Shown piece after piece: positions 61,901-64,000 of a DNA stretch of 64,000 nt (its first letter is position 1; each line of letters starts with the position of its first letter). The stretch lies in the NCBI GenBank assembly GCA_965263305.1, contig OZ253666.1, forward strand, positions 2,294,001 through 2,358,000, given 5' to 3'. Below the pieces are notes generated by a model, which was not told the DNA's origin, did not search any database, and saw only the letters and a program-made list of their open reading frames with translations. Made by a program: the position numbers and the translations under genes. Source of the DNA: MED-G105 sp965263305. GTDB taxonomy: Bacteria > Pseudomonadota > Alphaproteobacteria > Caulobacterales > Parvularculaceae.

Positions 61901-62876
61901 GATCGACGCGCCATTGCTGCGCGAAGAAGATGACGCCTCTTCCGTGTTGTTTGCCGCCGCCGCTGTTCCGTGGCCGGGCGCCGTGGCGCTATACCGCGAT
62001 AATGCACAATCACCTGGTGCGACAATATCAAATAGCCCTGCCGGCGTTGCTGAACGTGCGGCGATCATGGGCCGCCTTGCTGATCCATTACCGCCGATAC
62101 CAGCTGAGTGCAGCGGGCTTTGGCGCGAAGAAACCATCAGGCTGCGGTTGGTTGCGAATGATGGAGCGATCTTGGTATCGCGATCGGCGGAAGACGTCCT
62201 CGCGGGCGCCAACATCCTCTTTATCAAGAGTGATAATGACCTCTGGGAGGTGATGCAATTTCGCGATGCACATCTTGGTGAGGACGGGCTGTGGTCGCTT
62301 ACGGGGCTGCTGCGCGGTCAAGCCGGGTCAGAAGCCGCAGTGACGGCCGGCGCTGGCGTTGACGCCCGGGTCGTGGTCGCCACGCCGGCGCTTGCGCCCG
62401 TGCCCCTTGGTGTCGATCGCGCCGGGTTGTCGCTCGATTGGCGGGCCGGGCCCGCCCAGGAATTGCCAAGCGCGACGACGTTCACCAGCCGACCCCTGCC
62501 TTACACCGCCATGGGCGTTCGACCGCTCTCGCCGGTGCATTTGCGCGCCGCGCGATATGAAGAACTCGCCGGGGGCGCCGTGGAGACCGGGTGGCGCTTA
62601 TCTTGGATCCGGCGCACCCGCATCGGCGGAGACAATTGGGAGGTAGAAACGACCCCCCTTGGCGAGGCGTTTGAACGCTATCGCGTCGAGATAAAGGCCA
62701 ATGGCGCCGTGGTGCGCAGCGTTGAGGGCGCGGCGTCATCGATGACCTATAGCGATGTTGAAGCGGCGGCCGATGGTGTTGATACGAATGCTGGCCAGTC
62801 GTTAACGTATCGCGTCGCCCAATTATCGGATCTTGTCGGGCTTGGGTCCTGGTCGAGTGAAAAACCGCTGCAATGA
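58938..62876 (+). CDS. GTA megatron / host-specificity tail protein (g15)
   Basis: A 1312-residue baseplate protein of the RcGTA gp15 type. The N-terminus is hydrophobic (LILTGAAQAARAGLGAIVAR). Residues about 290-660 form the GTA TIM-barrel (glycoside-hydrolase-like) domain with DVMIHPFILMDAPGFPWRGR and FIGVDNYTPLADWRD. A phage-tail_3-like domain follows (PRHGTPVATFRQEDLAATQT), and a fibronectin/receptor-binding-like C-terminus ends GLGSWSSEKP. It is the last gene of the cluster. Confidence 0.94.
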   Translation: MAQLILTGAAQAARAGLGAIVARTVAGAAASFATSSLTNAIFGPRRRSVEGPRLESFSVQASTEGAGVLRVWGRARVAGQLIWAARFRETVSETSQTAGGKGGPSVRTDVREYLYSLSFAVGLCEGPISRIARVWADGKPFDLSTVNARIYHGTEDQTPDVLIEAIEGAAPAFRGLAYIVFDDLPLRDFGNRIPQLAFEVERPLDESDPAALENALSAVTMIPGSGEFVYGTTSVTRQVSEGVVAPENAHASAGETDFIASLDNLTATAPNLSSVSLVVSWFGDDLEARDCSLRPGVETAVKETEPYFWRAGGVDRAGARIISTLNGEPVYGGTPADRSVVEAIRAMNDRGIDVMIHPFILMDAPGFPWRGRIASSADGAPVAANDVDAFFGAAAPSNFQIVGDDVIYSGPEEWSFRRFILHYAWLARAAGGVEAFILASELRGLTTTRSGAGAYPFVDRLVALAADVRAILGADVKLSYGADWSEWFGHQPGGGDVYFHLDPLWADSNIDFIGVDNYTPLADWRDSAAHLDGALADSPYDIDYLMGNIEGGERYDWFYASQSDRDDQIRTQITDGAYDEAWIYRAKDFANWWASPHHNRQGGVRASAPTPWIPQSKPFRFTEIGCPAVDKGANAPNVFVDPKSIESALPPYSSGARDDMAQRRFLEAHHRYWREGDNNPISAVYGGPMINADKFYVYAWDARPFPFFPARDDVWGDAPNWARGHWLTGRLGRAPLDQLIAAIVSEGDVDASAVDTSRVRGAIAGYVIDRPMSPREMIDPLADVFQIDMVETVIGARGALRFQPRHGTPVATFRQEDLAATQTASEIASGVNNAPPFTVTLGQSGDAPSTVRIGFLDEGADYGPAVAAANVAPDIADIRETGLELPAIMNPAEAESRARALLADAHVQRERAQFALPPSQLALEPGDGLYADLGGIERRWRVIEINDGAERRMEAVRLSSAVHEAPQGETVFAPPALAPVFGAPLWEVIDAPLLREEDDASSVLFAAAAVPWPGAVALYRDNAQSPGATISNSPAGVAERAAIMGRLADPLPPIPAECSGLWREETIRLRLVANDGAILVSRSAEDVLAGANILFIKSDNDLWEVMQFRDAHLGEDGLWSLTGLLRGQAGSEAAVTAGAGVDARVVVATPALAPVPLGVDRAGLSLDWRAGPAQELPSATTFTSRPLPYTAMGVRPLSPVHLRAARYEELAGGAVETGWRLSWIRRTRIGGDNWEVETTPLGEAFERYRVEIKANGAVVRSVEGAASSMTYSDVEAAADGVDTNAGQSLTYRVAQLSDLVGLGSWSSEKPLQ

Positions 62877-63055
62877 TAGAGATAGGAACGTGCAGACCGC
62901 GTGAAAAGGCGTAGGATCCTGGTCGGGACTGTTGTTCGCCGATCCCAAAACCCTGATTTCACGCGGAAATTGTGAGGAAATTAACCAAGCGCTCTTCTTT
63001 AGACGGCAAACTTGCTTATGTCTCAGTAAATCCCGAGACAAACCCGTAGCAAAGA

Positions 63056-64000
63056 GTGACTGAGGCCTTGGCGAAGAACCCCTATACTGTTCTGGGCGTG
63101 AGCCCGTCGGCGAGCGATGCTGATATCCGCAACGCCTTCCGTAAACTCGCCAAAACCTACCATCCGGATCGCAATCCTGGTGACAAGCGGGCCGAGGAGA
63201 AATTCAAGGAAATCTCAGCCGCCTTCGACGTTGTCGGCGACGCGGACCGCCGGCGGAAATTCGATCGGGGCGAAATCGACGCCGATGGCCGTGAGCGCGG
63301 GTTTGCCGGCGCTGGCCATCCGGGCGGCCAATACGGGCGGTGGCCGGGCTCCGAGCAAGGCGGCCCCGGCGGTATGGGGGGCGGTTTCGGCCAACAGGAA
63401 GAATTTAGCGACCTTGGAGACATCTTCGCCGATCTGTTTGGCGCCCGATCCCGCCCCAAAGGCGGCGCGCGGGCTGGCGGCAGGGCCGGTGGCGATGGGG
63501 CCGGTTTGCGAGGGCGCGATCTGCGTTACCGCCTGGAAGTCGATTTCCTGGAGGCGGCCTGCGGTGGGAAAAAACGCGTGACCATGCCTGACGGGCGGGC
63601 GCTCGATTTGACCATTCCACCAGGTTTTGAGGATGGTCAATCATTACGCCTACGCGGCCAGGGCGAGCAAGGATTAGGCGGCGGTCCGGCGGGCGATGTC
63701 TATGTCGATGTCGAGGTCAGGCCCCATGATCATTTCGATCGCGACGGCCTCGATATCCACCTGGAGGCGCCGATCTCCCTTGCTGAAGCGGTGCTCGGCG
63801 GCAAAATCACCGTGCCGACCATCACCGGCGATGTGGCGTTGACCGTGCCGAAAAGCGCCTCCTCTGGGGCGGTGCTGCGATTGAAAGGGCGCGGCGTGAA
63901 AACGAGCGAGGGCCGCGCCGGCGACCAATATGTCAAATTGCGGATAATGCTTCCCGAGGGCGGGGATGCGGAGCTTGAGGAGTTTATTCGCCATTGGTCA
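63056..64000 (+). CDS. DnaJ C-terminal-domain co-chaperone, cut by window edge
   Basis: 315 residues are visible. An N-terminal J domain (NPYTVLGVSPSASDADIRNA, then the HPD motif in TYHPDRNPGD) is followed by a Gly-rich linker and the two-part substrate-binding domain (LRYRLEVDFLEAACGGKKRV, LTIPPGFEDGQSLRLRGQG, ISLAEAVLGGKITVPTITGD). There is no zinc-finger CXXCXGXG repeat, so it is a class II, CbpA-like J protein that activates Hsp70. A stop at 63047 limits the start to GTG 63056 or TTG 63068; the first is used. The end lies outside the window. Confidence 0.9.
   Translation, partial: MTEALAKNPYTVLGVSPSASDADIRNAFRKLAKTYHPDRNPGDKRAEEKFKEISAAFDVVGDADRRRKFDRGEIDADGRERGFAGAGHPGGQYGRWPGSEQGGPGGMGGGFGQQEEFSDLGDIFADLFGARSRPKGGARAGGRAGGDGAGLRGRDLRYRLEVDFLEAACGGKKRVTMPDGRALDLTIPPGFEDGQSLRLRGQGEQGLGGGPAGDVYVDVEVRPHDHFDRDGLDIHLEAPISLAEAVLGGKITVPTITGDVALTVPKSASSGAVLRLKGRGVKTSEGRAGDQYVKLRIMLPEGGDAELEEFIRHWS

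Noticed and set aside
62877..63055. Possible GTA attachment site or terminator after g15
   Set aside because: Only a weak CGCGTGAAA / TTTCACGCG pairing at long distance was seen, without a T-tract or repeated core elsewhere in the window.

Overview
The window looks like the chromosome of an alphaproteobacterium with moderately high GC. The evidence is a complete RcGTA-like gene transfer agent (GTA) head-tail cluster, DUF2125 and DUF2336 proteins, the grouping zinc-ribbon/DUF3426 - ftsEX - hpt - ydcF - plsC, and a YcgN, SufE and J-protein complement typical of that class. I cannot fix the genus; Parvularculales or Caulobacterales relatives would fit. No rRNA, tRNA, CRISPR array, insertion sequence or integrase was seen.

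Layout. 1-317: the start of obg, leaving the window leftward. 515-14390: mainly single metabolic and envelope genes (old-yellow-enzyme reductase, nitrilase-type amidase, a secreted DUF305-LVIVD protein, a tesA/ybbA/ybbP-type lipase plus ABC exporter, a VOC protein facing a PadR regulator, a glutathione transferase, a TadD-like TPR lipoprotein, an M17 aminopeptidase). 14497-16217: an SdpR/SdpI-like regulator-membrane protein pair facing a MarR regulator, with several dyads between them. 16273-27442: DUF2125, plsC and ydcF, then ftsX and ftsE. These two blocks are separated by about 6.6 kb of extra genes: a Tat-type M48 lipoprotein protease, a DUF2268 lipoprotein protease interrupted by an in-frame stop, two unknown overlapping lipoprotein genes in AT-richer DNA, and a PHB-depolymerase-like esterase.

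27634-36065: zinc-ribbon/DUF3426 protein, a DRGH-motif nuclease with a lamin-tail domain, hpt, a small lipoprotein, DUF2336, a two-TM protein, then a ParA-type ATPase followed by a 51-codon GTG-started ORF and a basic protein ending in a ribbon-helix-helix-like domain, all tightly coupled. 36375-45382: a cation/proton antiporter operon ordered E-F-G-A(C-terminal part)-B-C-D, like archaeal mbhA-H, with two further NuoL/M/N-type subunits, a SAM methyltransferase and a small membrane protein. Its MrpC subunit carries an approximately 140-residue His/Gly-rich loop. 45611-48669: a DnaA-domain-IV-like protein, sufE, an SMR transporter, a methyltransferase and ycgN.

48796-62876: a GTA cluster with genes in the order g1 to g15 (terminase, portal, protease, capsid, connectors, tail tube, chaperones, short tape measure, distal tail, hub, peptidase, megatron), including g3.5 and g10.1, with no lysis, integration or replication genes inside. 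A perfect hairpin follows the capsid gene. 63056-64000: the start of a DnaJ C-terminal-domain co-chaperone that runs off the right edge.

The strongest candidates for undescribed biology are the ParA/small-ORF/RHH module, the antiporter operon with its His-rich MrpC loop and embedded methyltransferase, and the lipoprotein-protease island that splits ftsEX from ydcF-plsC.
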